A model generated the notes under the pieces. The model was not told the origin of the DNA and ran no database searches. It saw nothing but the letters and a program-made list of their open reading frames with translations. Position numbers and translations under genes: made by a program. Below, one piece after another: positions 8,042 through 15,820 of a stretch of 64,000 nucleotides of DNA (within the stretch, counting starts at the first letter, position 1; every line of letters begins with the position of its first letter). Location of the stretch: assembly GCF_001911425.1 (NCBI RefSeq), contig NZ_MPPL01000001.1, positions 1,883,056-1,947,055 on the forward strand, written 5' to 3'. This stretch comes from Mucilaginibacter polytrichastri. Lineage in GTDB: Bacteria > Bacteroidota > Bacteroidia > Sphingobacteriales > Sphingobacteriaceae.

Positions 8042-8563
8042 TTGAAAGAAAGTGTAATGATTGTTGATACCAATGGCCGAATGATTGGTACCATGGATAA
8101 AATGGCTGCTCATAAAACGGGGATGCTGCATCGTGCCTTCTCTGTTTTTATATTTAACAGTAAAGGACAATTATTGCTGCAGCAAAGGGCTTTGAATAAA
8201 TACCATTCCGGCGGGCTTTGGACAAATACCTGCTGCAGCCATCCACGCCTAGGCGAGATGACATTAACCGCTGCTCATCGCCGTTTACAGGAAGAAATGG
8301 GTATGGATTGCGAACTAACCGAGATGTTTCAATTCAGCTATCGTCATGAATTTGAGAACGGGCTGATTGAGAATGAGTACGACCATGTTTTTATGGGAAT
8401 TTGCGACCAGTTGCCTGTACCTGAACCTGCTGAAGTGGCGGATTTCAAATATGTAGATGCCGATCAATTAATGTTTGAATTGTTGGAACGGCCGGAGCTA
8501 TATACTGCCTGGTTGAAAATATGCTTTGAACAGGTGTTGAATATGCGTTATGAAATCTTTTAA
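8042..8563 (+). CDS. idi: Isopentenyl-diphosphate delta-isomerase, type 1
   Basis: This 173-residue Nudix-fold enzyme interconverts isopentenyl and dimethylallyl diphosphate in the cytoplasm. It has the active-site Cys65 in TNTCCSHP, the Nudix-like helix GEMTLTAAHRRLQEEMG (71-87), the catalytic Glu112 in ENEYDH and metal-binding His residues near 24-30 and 67. The frame opens with TTG at 8042; ATG at 8057 (MIVDTNG) is a good alternative and would lose only five residues. It leads a same-strand cluster with folE and several flavin or oxygen enzymes and a MarR regulator. Supply of isoprenoid precursors for a pigment or quinone is the probable role. Confidence 0.93.
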   Translation: MKESVMIVDTNGRMIGTMDKMAAHKTGMLHRAFSVFIFNSKGQLLLQQRALNKYHSGGLWTNTCCSHPRLGEMTLTAAHRRLQEEMGMDCELTEMFQFSYRHEFENGLIENEYDHVFMGICDQLPVPEPAEVADFKYVDADQLMFELLERPELYTAWLKICFEQVLNMRYEIF

Positions 8564-8814
8564 AATAAACTTGCTTGTAAATATTTAATTGTGCCGGCTG
8601 CTTTTGCCGGTATGGAAGGAGAGGGCTTAGTTAAATGTTGCTCTTGCTACTCCTTTTTAATTTTAAACGGTTTACTCACAATTAAAGAAAATAAGGCGGT
8701 TGTTTGGTACAACCGGAACATATACAGAGCTAAGCGCAAAGATGTATCGGCAGCGCAAGATCGGCTCAAAGGACATAATGTTTTATATCACTTAACTTAT
8801 ATTAATAAAATTTC
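8564..8814. other. Spacer between idi and folE
   Basis: A 251-nt gap in an otherwise compact gene set. A 75-codon frame covers it but shows no family and overlaps folE, so it is not called. A stem-loop, GGTTGT (8698-8703) with ACAACC (8709-8714), sits in the middle. A separate promoter for folE may lie here. Confidence 0.35.
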
Positions 8815-9495
8815 ATGACAAATAATGATTCAGTAAACGACTTGACTTTTGAGCAGGTAGTGACCGATCTTGAGCACGAACATTATAATTCTGCCTTTGA
8901 TACGCCGCTTCGGCCAGACGCATTTGAAATGGACGACGATACCAAAATGAAATTGATTGCCGAACATTTCACCGGGATTATGCAGGTGCTGGGCATGGAC
9001 CTGGATGATGACAGTTTAAGAGACACCCCAAAACGGGTAGCTAAAATGTATGTGAAGGAAATTTTCAGCGGCCTTAATCCTGCAAATAAACCCAAACCGA
9101 CTTTGTTCAAAAATCCATTTCAATACAAACAGATGCTGGTGGAAAGGAATATTGCGGTTTTTAGCAACTGTGAGCATCACTTTGTGCCTATAGTGGGCAA
9201 AGCTCATGTTGCTTATATCAGTAACGGGCAGGTGATCGGCCTCTCAAAGTTGAACAGAATTGTACAATATTGTTCGCAACGGCCACAGGTACAAGAAAGG
9301 CTGACCATGCAGATTGCTAATATGCTGAAAGAAGTATTGGGCACGGAAGATGTAGCGGTTATCATCGATGCGCATCACCACTGTGTATCCAGTCGTGGCA
9401 TAAGGGATGCAGGCAGCACAACGCTGACCGCCGAGTACAGCGGGCAATTTTTAATTGCAGAAACAAAGAATGAATTTTTTAAATATATCGGGTAA
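8815..9495 (+). CDS. folE: GTP cyclohydrolase I
   Basis: A 226-residue enzyme converting GTP to 7,8-dihydroneopterin triphosphate. Zinc ligands are Cys119 and His122 in SNCEHHFVPIVGKAHVAYI and Cys190 in HHHCVSSRGI. The core motif QERLTMQIA is present. The first 40 residues are an acidic, low-conservation extension. Its stop and the next ATG share one base. In this setting it could supply a pterin cofactor or a folate-linked repair chromophore, as folE genes do in light-response clusters of other bacteria (knowledge of other clusters, not proof here). A second housekeeping copy elsewhere in the genome would support this. Confidence 0.95.
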   Translation: MTNNDSVNDLTFEQVVTDLEHEHYNSAFDTPLRPDAFEMDDDTKMKLIAEHFTGIMQVLGMDLDDDSLRDTPKRVAKMYVKEIFSGLNPANKPKPTLFKNPFQYKQMLVERNIAVFSNCEHHFVPIVGKAHVAYISNGQVIGLSKLNRIVQYCSQRPQVQERLTMQIANMLKEVLGTEDVAVIIDAHHHCVSSRGIRDAGSTTLTAEYSGQFLIAETKNEFFKYIG

Positions 9496-10211
9496 TGGAT
9501 TTTAAAGGTAAAAATATCCTCGTAGTTGGTGGCAGTTCCGGCATTGGTTTATCACTGGTTAAACTGCTTCATCAGCAAAACGCAAATATCTATGTCGTTT
9601 CAAGATCAGCATCTCAAGAATGGCCAGGCGATGTTCAGTTTCTAAAACTCGATGTAACCGGAAATCTTGATGCCGTTGAAACATTCCTGCCGCAGCAACT
9701 GCATGGCTTGGTTTACTCAGTTGGAAGCATCAATCTAAAGCCTTTTAACAGGCTAACAACAGAGGATTTTTTGAATGATTTTCAGCTGAATGTTTTAGGT
9801 GCAGCCAAAATAATCCAGCAAGCTATTAAGCCTATAAAAAATGCCGCAGGTGCATCTATAGTGCTAATCAGTACTGTTGCTGCCAAAACAGGAATGCCTT
9901 ACCATGCTAGTATAGCCGCTGCTAAAGGCGCAGTAGAGGGTATGGCGCTTTCATTGGCAGCCGAATTCGCTGCGCAACAAATCCGGGTAAACGTAGTGGC
10001 ACCATCCTTAACAGATACGCCTTTGGCACAAAACCTGCTCAGCACGCCCGAAAAGCGGGAAGCATCAGCCAAACGGCATCCTTTAGGAAAAATAGGACAG
10101 CCGGAAGATATTAGCCAGCTGATCGCTTTTTTATTGTCAGACGAAAGCAGCTGGATGACCGGGCAGGTGATCGGTTTGGACGGTGGTTTAGGAAAATTAA
10201 AGACAAGTTAA
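9495..10211 (+). CDS. SDR-family protein with altered YxxxK motif
   Basis: A 238-residue Rossmann protein with the cofactor motif GGSSGIG (12-18), Asn99 in QLNVLGA and the Ser126 region LISTVAA. The expected catalytic YxxxK reads I140-A-A-A-K144: the Lys is kept but Tyr is replaced by Ile, with the nearest Tyr four residues earlier (Tyr136). The C-terminal pattern GQPEDISQLIAFLLSDESSWMTGQVIGLDGG is classical SDR. It starts inside the folE stop codon (TAATG) and is followed after 1 nt by the flavin reductase gene, so expression is coupled. Reductase activity is uncertain because of the missing Tyr. Confidence 0.85.
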   Translation: MDFKGKNILVVGGSSGIGLSLVKLLHQQNANIYVVSRSASQEWPGDVQFLKLDVTGNLDAVETFLPQQLHGLVYSVGSINLKPFNRLTTEDFLNDFQLNVLGAAKIIQQAIKPIKNAAGASIVLISTVAAKTGMPYHASIAAAKGAVEGMALSLAAEFAAQQIRVNVVAPSLTDTPLAQNLLSTPEKREASAKRHPLGKIGQPEDISQLIAFLLSDESSWMTGQVIGLDGGLGKLKTS

Positions 10212-10212
10212 T

Positions 10213-10869
10213 ATGGTAAATATAAAAAGTGAACAGATTTATCAGCTGGAAAAAAATTACCGGATAAGCCTGATCAATAGTTTGATCGGTTATCGCTCGT
10301 TGAATTTATTGGGCACAACCAGTAATGACGGCATCTCTAATTTGTGTATCATTAGTTCTACGTTTCACCTGGGTGCAAACCCACCGTTGATTGGATTGGT
10401 GATAAGGCCTGAACGGGAGCATAATGATACCTTGCGCAATATTAAAGCAACGGGGCAGTACACCCTGAATAATATATTACCCGAATGGTATATGCAGGCC
10501 CATCAAACCAGTGCCAGCTACCCTTCCGGCGTATCTGAGTTTGATAGCTGCGGTTTTCATAAACAATACGTTAAAGATTTCAAGGCGCCTTTTGTTGAAG
10601 AATCTAACGTTCGTATCGGCTTAGAGCTACGCGAGGTTATAGATCTCGATATTAACGGCACAACCATCGTTATCGGGGAGATTGTTCACATAATAACTGA
10701 AGATACATTGATAGCTGAGGACGGTACAATAGACCACAGTAAAGCAAAAACCATAACAGTGGCGGGGTTAGATACCTATTTTCTTCCGCATCCTATAGGG
10801 CAACTGGCTTATGCCAAGCCGGGTATTGAACCTCATTTAAAGCAAAATGATACTAAAGCCAATGTTTAG
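10213..10869 (+). CDS. Flavin reductase-like FMN-binding protein
   Basis: A 218-residue protein of the flavin reductase-like (split-barrel, FMN-binding) family: SLNLLGTTSNDGISNLCIISSTFHLG near 27-52 and PPLIGLVIRPEREHNDTLRNI are the conserved flavin-site segments, followed by GQYTLNN and the C-terminal barrel with IVIGEIVHI. Such proteins reduce FMN or act as FMN-dependent oxidoreductases. It lies between the SDR and the FAD oxidoreductase with gaps of 1 and 3 nt. It may deliver reduced flavin or electrons to the oxygenase encoded later in the operon (inference). Confidence 0.82.
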   Translation: MVNIKSEQIYQLEKNYRISLINSLIGYRSLNLLGTTSNDGISNLCIISSTFHLGANPPLIGLVIRPEREHNDTLRNIKATGQYTLNNILPEWYMQAHQTSASYPSGVSEFDSCGFHKQYVKDFKAPFVEESNVRIGLELREVIDLDINGTTIVIGEIVHIITEDTLIAEDGTIDHSKAKTITVAGLDTYFLPHPIGQLAYAKPGIEPHLKQNDTKANV

Positions 10870-10872
10870 TTT

Positions 10873-12123
10873 ATGAATAAAGATGCAGAGGTTATTATTA
10901 TTGGTGCGGGTTTGGCCGGCTTAACAGCCGCCAAAGTATTAAAAGCTGCAGGAAAATCGGTATTGGTATTGGAAGCCTCTGATGGAGTGGGTGGCAGAGT
11001 GAGAACAGATGAAGTAGATGGCTATCTGCTCGACCGTGGGTTCCAGGTTTTCTTAACGGCTTATCCCGAAGCCCAAAGCCTTTTAGATTATAAGGCACTC
11101 GAACTTTGCAAATTTGATCCTGGTGCCTTGATCCTGAATATGGACGGCGTCACCAAACTTGGCGATCCGTTAAGGCAGCCGGGTTCGCTGGTGAGTACTT
11201 TATTTTCGTCTGCGGCTACATTTTCTGATAAAATGCGGATGCTGCGTTTAAAACTTAAATTATCCGGCAAAACTATAGAAGAGATTTTTTCTGACCAGGA
11301 GATCACGACAACAGAGTATCTTAAAAGAGAGGGCTTTAGCGGAAGGATTATGAATCAGTTTTTCCGGCCTTTTATGACCGGCATCTATCTGGAAAATCAG
11401 CTAAGCACATCGAGCCGCATGTTTGAGTTTGTATTTAAAATGTTCAGCGAAGGTGACGCAGCTATACCTGCTAAAGGGATGGGCATGATTCCAAAACAGT
11501 TGGCAGAATGCCTGTCGCCGCATGAACTCTTATTTCATCAAAATGTATCATCAGTAGAAAATGGCGCTGTAACCACAGCAGGCGGAGTAACTTATAATGC
11601 TGATTTTGTTTTGATAGCAACTGATCCTTTAGGTTCACCTTCCGGTTATGCAAATGCCGTGATTAAGTATCATTCCGTTAGTAATATGTATTTTACTGCA
11701 GAGCGAAGACCCTTTGAAAGTCCGCTGATTGCTTTAAATACTTTAGCAGGAAAATTGGTGAATAATATTGCGGTTATGGATCGTATTGCACCTGCCTACG
11801 CTACAAATAGTGCCTTGATCTCCCTTTCACTTATCGGTGATCATTCAAAAATGAACGAAACAGATTTACAGAAAAATGTAATTACGGAATTAAAATTCTG
11901 GTACCCCGAAGCAGTAAAATGGAAGCATTTAAAAACTTACCATATCAAATATGCCCTGCCCGATGATGACCGGGTATCTAATGAGCCAGATTATAAAGCT
12001 ATGCGGTTAAATACCTGGTGTTTTGTTTGTGGTGACCATTTGATGAATGGCTCGATCAATGCAGCTATGAAAAGTGGAAGACTGGCCGCAGAAGCCATAA
12101 TAAATAGCATGCGTAATGATTAA
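10873..12123 (+). CDS. FAD-dependent amine oxidase/phytoene-desaturase-like oxidoreductase
   Basis: The 416-residue protein has an N-terminal dinucleotide fold, VIIIGAGLAGLTAAKVL (8-24), the FAD-contact motif EASDGVGGRVRTDEV (about 35-49) and the C-terminal FAD-binding pattern near residue 388 (CGDHLMNGSINAAMKSGRLAAE). This is the flavin amine oxidase/protoporphyrinogen oxidase/phytoene desaturase superfamily. The substrate is unknown; an isoprenoid, carotenoid-like or lipid substrate is plausible given idi at the head of the cluster. Its last 8 bp overlap the start of the MpaB-type gene. Confidence 0.85.
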   Translation: MNKDAEVIIIGAGLAGLTAAKVLKAAGKSVLVLEASDGVGGRVRTDEVDGYLLDRGFQVFLTAYPEAQSLLDYKALELCKFDPGALILNMDGVTKLGDPLRQPGSLVSTLFSSAATFSDKMRMLRLKLKLSGKTIEEIFSDQEITTTEYLKREGFSGRIMNQFFRPFMTGIYLENQLSTSSRMFEFVFKMFSEGDAAIPAKGMGMIPKQLAECLSPHELLFHQNVSSVENGAVTTAGGVTYNADFVLIATDPLGSPSGYANAVIKYHSVSNMYFTAERRPFESPLIALNTLAGKLVNNIAVMDRIAPAYATNSALISLSLIGDHSKMNETDLQKNVITELKFWYPEAVKWKHLKTYHIKYALPDDDRVSNEPDYKAMRLNTWCFVCGDHLMNGSINAAMKSGRLAAEAIINSMRND

Positions 12124-13180
12124 CAACAACTATAGCAATGAATTTTTAGATATTAAACGCTTGTCGGGCGATCTGCAGGCGGATGAGTTTATACTGCACG
12201 TTTTTGCAGATGCAGAAAAGAAAAAGCAATTAATGCAGTGGATGGCTGGAGAATCCAGTGTCGAACATTTAAATCTTTTACAAACTGCCTTTCCGGGGTT
12301 TGCATTTATTGATAATGCTAGGGATTTGCCTTCATGGGCTCAGCCCCACTTAATGAAAGCGGGGGCTGTGTTTTATGCCAGGCATTCAGAAATAATTATG
12401 AGCTTGCTTGGCTTGCTGTCATTACCTTATTGTTATACCGCCGCTAATGGTGCTATGGTTTTGTATTTATCAGAATTGATACGCAAGCAAACTACCAAAC
12501 GGCTATATGACACGGCCGTTTTTGTTTGGGAAGTTATGGGGCCGGATGCCTTTGGCAAAAATGGCAATGCTTACGAAGAAATATTAAAAGTGCGCATTAT
12601 GCACGCGGCCGTTCGTTATTATACCCAACAAGGTGGCAAATGGAATGATACCTGGGGATTACCCATCAATCAGGAAGATATGGCCGGAACAAATCTTTCA
12701 TTTTCACTGATCGTAATCCGTGGGTTAAGGATGCTTGGCTTTAGTGTGAGCCAGGCAGATCAGGAAGCGTTTATGCATATCTGGGCAGTTATTGGTTATT
12801 TCACAGGGCTCGATAATGACCTTATTCCGGAAAATTCTAAAATGGCGCAGCAACTGGATAGTAAGATCAAACAACGACAGTTCCAAATTTCTACCCATGG
12901 ACAAGAATTAACCAGATCTTTAACAGATCATATATTGTCGGTTAATAAAAGTAAAGCTACCGCCAATGATATTATGGGTTTAATGCGTTATTTGCTTGGA
13001 CAAGAGATAGCAGATATGCTGGCCATAGCTGCTCCAGATCTGCCAGCTTACAAATTGACGCTTATCAAAACATTGAATTTGCTGAAAAGCTTTAAGCCGC
13101 AGGGTGATCCTAAACAAAGCTACCGGGCAGCTTATGCTGCATTCAAAATGCAGAAACCGGAACTCAATAAAAGAAACTAA
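12116..13180 (+). CDS. MpaB/DUF2236-family oxygenase-like protein
   Basis: A 354-residue, mainly helical protein with the signature of DUF2236 (rubber oxygenase Lcp/MpaB): KVRIMHAAVRYY with Arg160, His163 and Arg167, then WGLPINQEDMAGTNLSFS (180-197) and the GLRMLGFSVSQADQEAFMHIWAVIGYFTGL stretch around 205-236. In Lcp this fold binds heme b and cleaves isoprenoid double bonds with O2. No secretion signal is seen, so it should act in the cytoplasm or at the membrane. With idi and the desaturase-like gene in the same operon, oxidation of an isoprenoid chain is a reasonable but untested idea. Confidence 0.78.
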   Translation: MINNNYSNEFLDIKRLSGDLQADEFILHVFADAEKKKQLMQWMAGESSVEHLNLLQTAFPGFAFIDNARDLPSWAQPHLMKAGAVFYARHSEIIMSLLGLLSLPYCYTAANGAMVLYLSELIRKQTTKRLYDTAVFVWEVMGPDAFGKNGNAYEEILKVRIMHAAVRYYTQQGGKWNDTWGLPINQEDMAGTNLSFSLIVIRGLRMLGFSVSQADQEAFMHIWAVIGYFTGLDNDLIPENSKMAQQLDSKIKQRQFQISTHGQELTRSLTDHILSVNKSKATANDIMGLMRYLLGQEIADMLAIAAPDLPAYKLTLIKTLNLLKSFKPQGDPKQSYRAAYAAFKMQKPELNKRN

Positions 13181-13219
13181 ATTCAAATAACCAGCCATGC
13201 CTTTTAACTTTAATAACTC

Positions 13220-13909
13220 ATGAAATCATACCAACTTATTCACCAATTGATAAACCTCGTAGCAGAACAGGAAGCAGAAAACCAGGGCAAGGAAGTTTCC
13301 CTTCAGGATTTTACTGGTTTTCTGTTAAACAAGGCCGGTGACCCTATTGGGAGCAATAAGAGTAGTGAAGTGAGGTTTGGCGAGAGCGATAGTGCTGCAT
13401 TGGATATTGCTTATCAGCTGGATAATAACATTGGCAGGCTATTTGTTTTTATGAGCCGCTATGCCAAATCGTATATAAAAAAGGCATTAGAAGGAACGCC
13501 TTTGCAAACAGCAGAAGATTTTACAGCACTGGCCATTTTGCTTACACATACCCATTTATCAAAGAGTGAACTGATTAGCCACAATTTGCAGGAAAAAACA
13601 TCAGGTACGGAAGTAATCAGGCGCCTGATCGCTTCAGACCTAGTTAGGCAATGGGACGATGTTAAGGATAAACGCAGTAAGCACATTGCCATTACGGATG
13701 AGGGTAAGGAATTGCTATATAAAGTTTTTGTGCATACAAGTTATGTAGGCAAGATCATTACCGGTAAACTAACTATTGCCGAAAAATTTACTTTACAATA
13801 TCTTTTACAGAAACTGGAAAATTTCCATCTCGAACATTACGAAAAAAAAACCATCCTCAGCAGAGAAGATCTCAAAATTCTGGCAGAGGAAATTATACCG
13901 GAAAAATAA
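13220..13909 (+). CDS. MarR-family transcriptional regulator
   Basis: A 229-residue protein, longer than a standard MarR of about 150. The first 70 residues are an extension. The winged helix follows at about 95-170: LTHTHLSKSELISHNL as helix-turn-helix and the wing motif DDVKDKRSKHIAITDEGKEL, which is highly typical of MarR. It is the last gene of the idi cluster (39 nt after the oxygenase gene) and is the best candidate for the palindrome upstream of idi. The ligand is unknown. Confidence 0.85.
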   Translation: MKSYQLIHQLINLVAEQEAENQGKEVSLQDFTGFLLNKAGDPIGSNKSSEVRFGESDSAALDIAYQLDNNIGRLFVFMSRYAKSYIKKALEGTPLQTAEDFTALAILLTHTHLSKSELISHNLQEKTSGTEVIRRLIASDLVRQWDDVKDKRSKHIAITDEGKELLYKVFVHTSYVGKIITGKLTIAEKFTLQYLLQKLENFHLEHYEKKTILSREDLKILAEEIIPEK

Positions 13910-13964
13910 GTGAATGCCTGGTTGCATATGCCGCCTGACTTGGTACCCAATAATCCTATGCTGG

Positions 13965-13991
13965 GCTATAATTAAAATACCGAATTATAGC
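13965..13991 (+). terminator. Terminator after the MarR gene
   Basis: GCTATAATT (13965-13973) pairs perfectly with AATTATAGC (13983-13991), leaving a 9-nt loop. A T-rich tract starts at about 14000. Confidence 0.6.
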
Positions 13992-14119
13992 TGCTGCCCT
14001 TTTTGTTTTTAATGACGTTATACCGCGCTAAGTTAACTCAATATATATCGATAATATTGATTAATAGCTTGTTTGCAGCGGTTGTTAAAAAATGTTAAAG
14101 CATAAAGTTCAATCGGTAA

Positions 14120-14154
14120 CTTCAGATTAGCTACAGAATCTCCGGGTAATATTG
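14120..14154 (+). promoter_or_regulatory. Activator site A and -7 element for the thioredoxin-ApbE operon
   Basis: Tandem 11-mers CTTCAGATTAG (14120-14130) and CTACAGAATCT (14131-14141) are followed, after exactly 5 nt, by TAATATTG (14147-14154), one mismatch from TAnnTTTG. The same layout occurs before three other genes of this module. It probably binds the OmpR-type regulator encoded at 19056. Confidence 0.65.
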
Positions 14155-14198
14155 TTATTACATAAGGCCTTACAAGAGTCTAATTAATAACGAGAAGA

Positions 14199-14630
14199 AT
14201 GAAGTTGCTATCCATTATATTATTTTCATTATTTGCCCCATCACTAACCTGGCTGGGTGATTTTAATATCGCAAAAACCGAGGCTGCCAAAACACATAAA
14301 CTGATAGTGATTAATTTCTCGGGTTCTGACTGGTGTGGCCCATGCATTAGATTGCGTAAAGAAATATTGGAGTCTTCAAACTTTGAGGTCTATGCAGCAG
14401 ACCATTTGTTGTTGGTACGTGCTGATTTCCCCCGCCAAAAGAAAAATCTACCGGGCAAAGAACAAGTTAAACTGAATGAGGCACTTGCCGAAAAGTATAA
14501 TGCCGAAGGAAAATTCCCCTATACCATACTGGTTGATGAAAATGGTAAGGTGCTAAAAGCATGGGATGGTTACCCCGATGAAACACCAGAGCAGTTTATA
14601 ACAGATATTAAAAAGTATGAAGCTCGCTGA
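14199..14630 (+). CDS. Secreted thioredoxin-family protein
   Basis: A 143-residue protein with an N-terminal hydrophobic signal (LLSIILFSLFAPSLTWL) and a thioredoxin fold of the Thioredoxin_7 type. The redox centre is WCGPC at about 47-51, and the cis-Pro region FPYTILVDENGKVLKAW is present. It should act in the periplasm as a disulfide reductase. It is the first gene of a five-gene operon with ApbE, DUF4266, DUF3570 and a VIT transporter; its last 14 bp overlap ApbE. Confidence 0.9.
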   Translation: MKLLSIILFSLFAPSLTWLGDFNIAKTEAAKTHKLIVINFSGSDWCGPCIRLRKEILESSNFEVYAADHLLLVRADFPRQKKNLPGKEQVKLNEALAEKYNAEGKFPYTILVDENGKVLKAWDGYPDETPEQFITDIKKYEAR

Positions 14631-15573
14631 AGTCCAAGCAGATAATTTGGCCGCATACAAACGTGTGCTAAAACTAATGGGCAATCGCTTTGAATTTACA
14701 GTAGTTGCTGATGATGGAAGTTGGGCTAATGAGCAGATTGATAAGGCCATTGCAGAGGTGCAACGGATTGAAAAGCTATTAACCACCTTTAGTGAAGATA
14801 GCCAGACCAATGAAATAAACCGAAATGCTGGTATTAAACCCGTTAAGGTTGACGAAGAAGTTTTCGGTTTGATAGCACGGTCATTAAAAATATCTGAACT
14901 AACACAAGGTGCTTTCGATATTACTTATGGCTCAATTGATAAGAGCCTTTGGAACTTCGATCAAAGCATGACTTCGTTGCCGAGCGCCGAGGTTGCTAAA
15001 CAATCGGTACGGCTGATCAACTACCAAAATGTAATTCTGGATGCCACCAATACTACTGTTTTTTTGAAAGACGCAGGTATGAGGATAGGCTTTGGAGGGA
15101 TAGGTAAAGGTTATGCAGCCGATAAAGCAAAATTATTATTGCAGGCGCAAGGTATTACCAGCGGTATCGTAAATGCCGCCGGAGATTTGGTAAGCTGGGG
15201 AACCCAGCCCAACGGAACACCGTGGACAGTTGCCATTGCCGATCCTGACCAGAGTACAGTACCGTTTTCAAAATTAAATATCAGCGGTATGGCCATAGCT
15301 ACATCGGGCAATTACGAAAAGTATGTCACGATAAATGGCAAAAAGTATTCGCATACCATCGATCCTACAACTGGGTTGCCGGTTAGTGGTATAAAGAGTG
15401 TAAGTATCATTAGCCCAAGTGCCGAACTGTCTGATGCTATGGCAACACCCGTAATGGTGATGGGTGTTAAGGTAGGGCTTGATCTCATTAACCAGTTAAA
15501 GCACATGGCCTGCATTATAGTAGACGATCATAATAAAATTCATAGTTCACATAATATCAATATAAAAAATTAA
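14617..15573 (+). CDS. apbE: FAD:protein FMN transferase (ApbE)
   Basis: This 318-residue enzyme covalently attaches FMN to Thr/Ser of target proteins. Diagnostic motifs are GFGGIGKGYAADKA (158-171), IVNAAGDL (184-191), HTIDPTTGLPV (246-256) and SDAMATPVMVMG with the Mg-binding Asp273. Most ApbE proteins are exported, yet this N-terminus (MKLAEVQADNLAAYKRV) has no signal peptide or lipobox. The gene starts inside the secreted thioredoxin gene in another frame, so a sequencing or natural frameshift separating a thioredoxin-ApbE fusion is possible. The following DUF4266 gene starts 1 nt after the stop. Confidence 0.93.
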   Translation: MKLAEVQADNLAAYKRVLKLMGNRFEFTVVADDGSWANEQIDKAIAEVQRIEKLLTTFSEDSQTNEINRNAGIKPVKVDEEVFGLIARSLKISELTQGAFDITYGSIDKSLWNFDQSMTSLPSAEVAKQSVRLINYQNVILDATNTTVFLKDAGMRIGFGGIGKGYAADKAKLLLQAQGITSGIVNAAGDLVSWGTQPNGTPWTVAIADPDQSTVPFSKLNISGMAIATSGNYEKYVTINGKKYSHTIDPTTGLPVSGIKSVSIISPSAELSDAMATPVMVMGVKVGLDLINQLKHMACIIVDDHNKIHSSHNINIKN

Positions 15574-15574
15574 C

Positions 15575-15805
15575 ATGGTAAAGAAAGCCCCTGTTTTATT
15601 ACTCGTGTTTGCGTGCTTTGGCATAATGTACGGGTTAAGCTCATGCAGCTCTGTTAAAGCCTACCAAAAGAACCGGATCAATGATTCTGAAATGGAGCTG
15701 GCGGCGCGTAAGTCGCAAAAATTTGAGCAAAGTTTTCAGCTCTACCGCGAAGGCGGTTCTGGTGCCAATGGTGGCAAAAGTGGTGGTGGTTGCGGTTGTA
15801 ATTAA
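15575..15805 (+). CDS. DUF4266 small lipoprotein
   Basis: A 76-residue protein with a lipoprotein signal (VLLLVFACFGIMYGLSSC, lipid Cys near residue 24) and a mature part of about 50 residues with the DUF4266 pattern AYQKNRINDSEM. The tail is glycine-rich and ends GGKSGGGCGCN with two Cys at the extreme C-terminus, a possible metal or thiol site. DUF4266 genes commonly sit between ApbE and DUF3570 genes, as here. The function is unknown. Presumed location: outer-membrane or periplasmic lipoprotein. Confidence 0.85.
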   Translation: MVKKAPVLLLVFACFGIMYGLSSCSSVKAYQKNRINDSEMELAARKSQKFEQSFQLYREGGSGANGGKSGGGCGCN

Positions 15806-15820
15806 TAGACGTCAAATTAA

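Noticed and set aside
8591..8818. 75-codon frame between idi and folE
   Set aside because: No recognisable family, poor protein character, and it overlaps the folE start.
14146..14161. Palindrome GTAATA/TATTAC as a separate operator
   Set aside because: It overlaps the -7 element of site A and is explained by AT-rich promoter sequence; no second copy was found.
14617..14630. Programmed frameshift joining thioredoxin and ApbE
   Set aside because: The required shift is +1, and the A-rich stretch here would favour -1 slippage; ordinary overlapping genes or an unnoticed indel are simpler.
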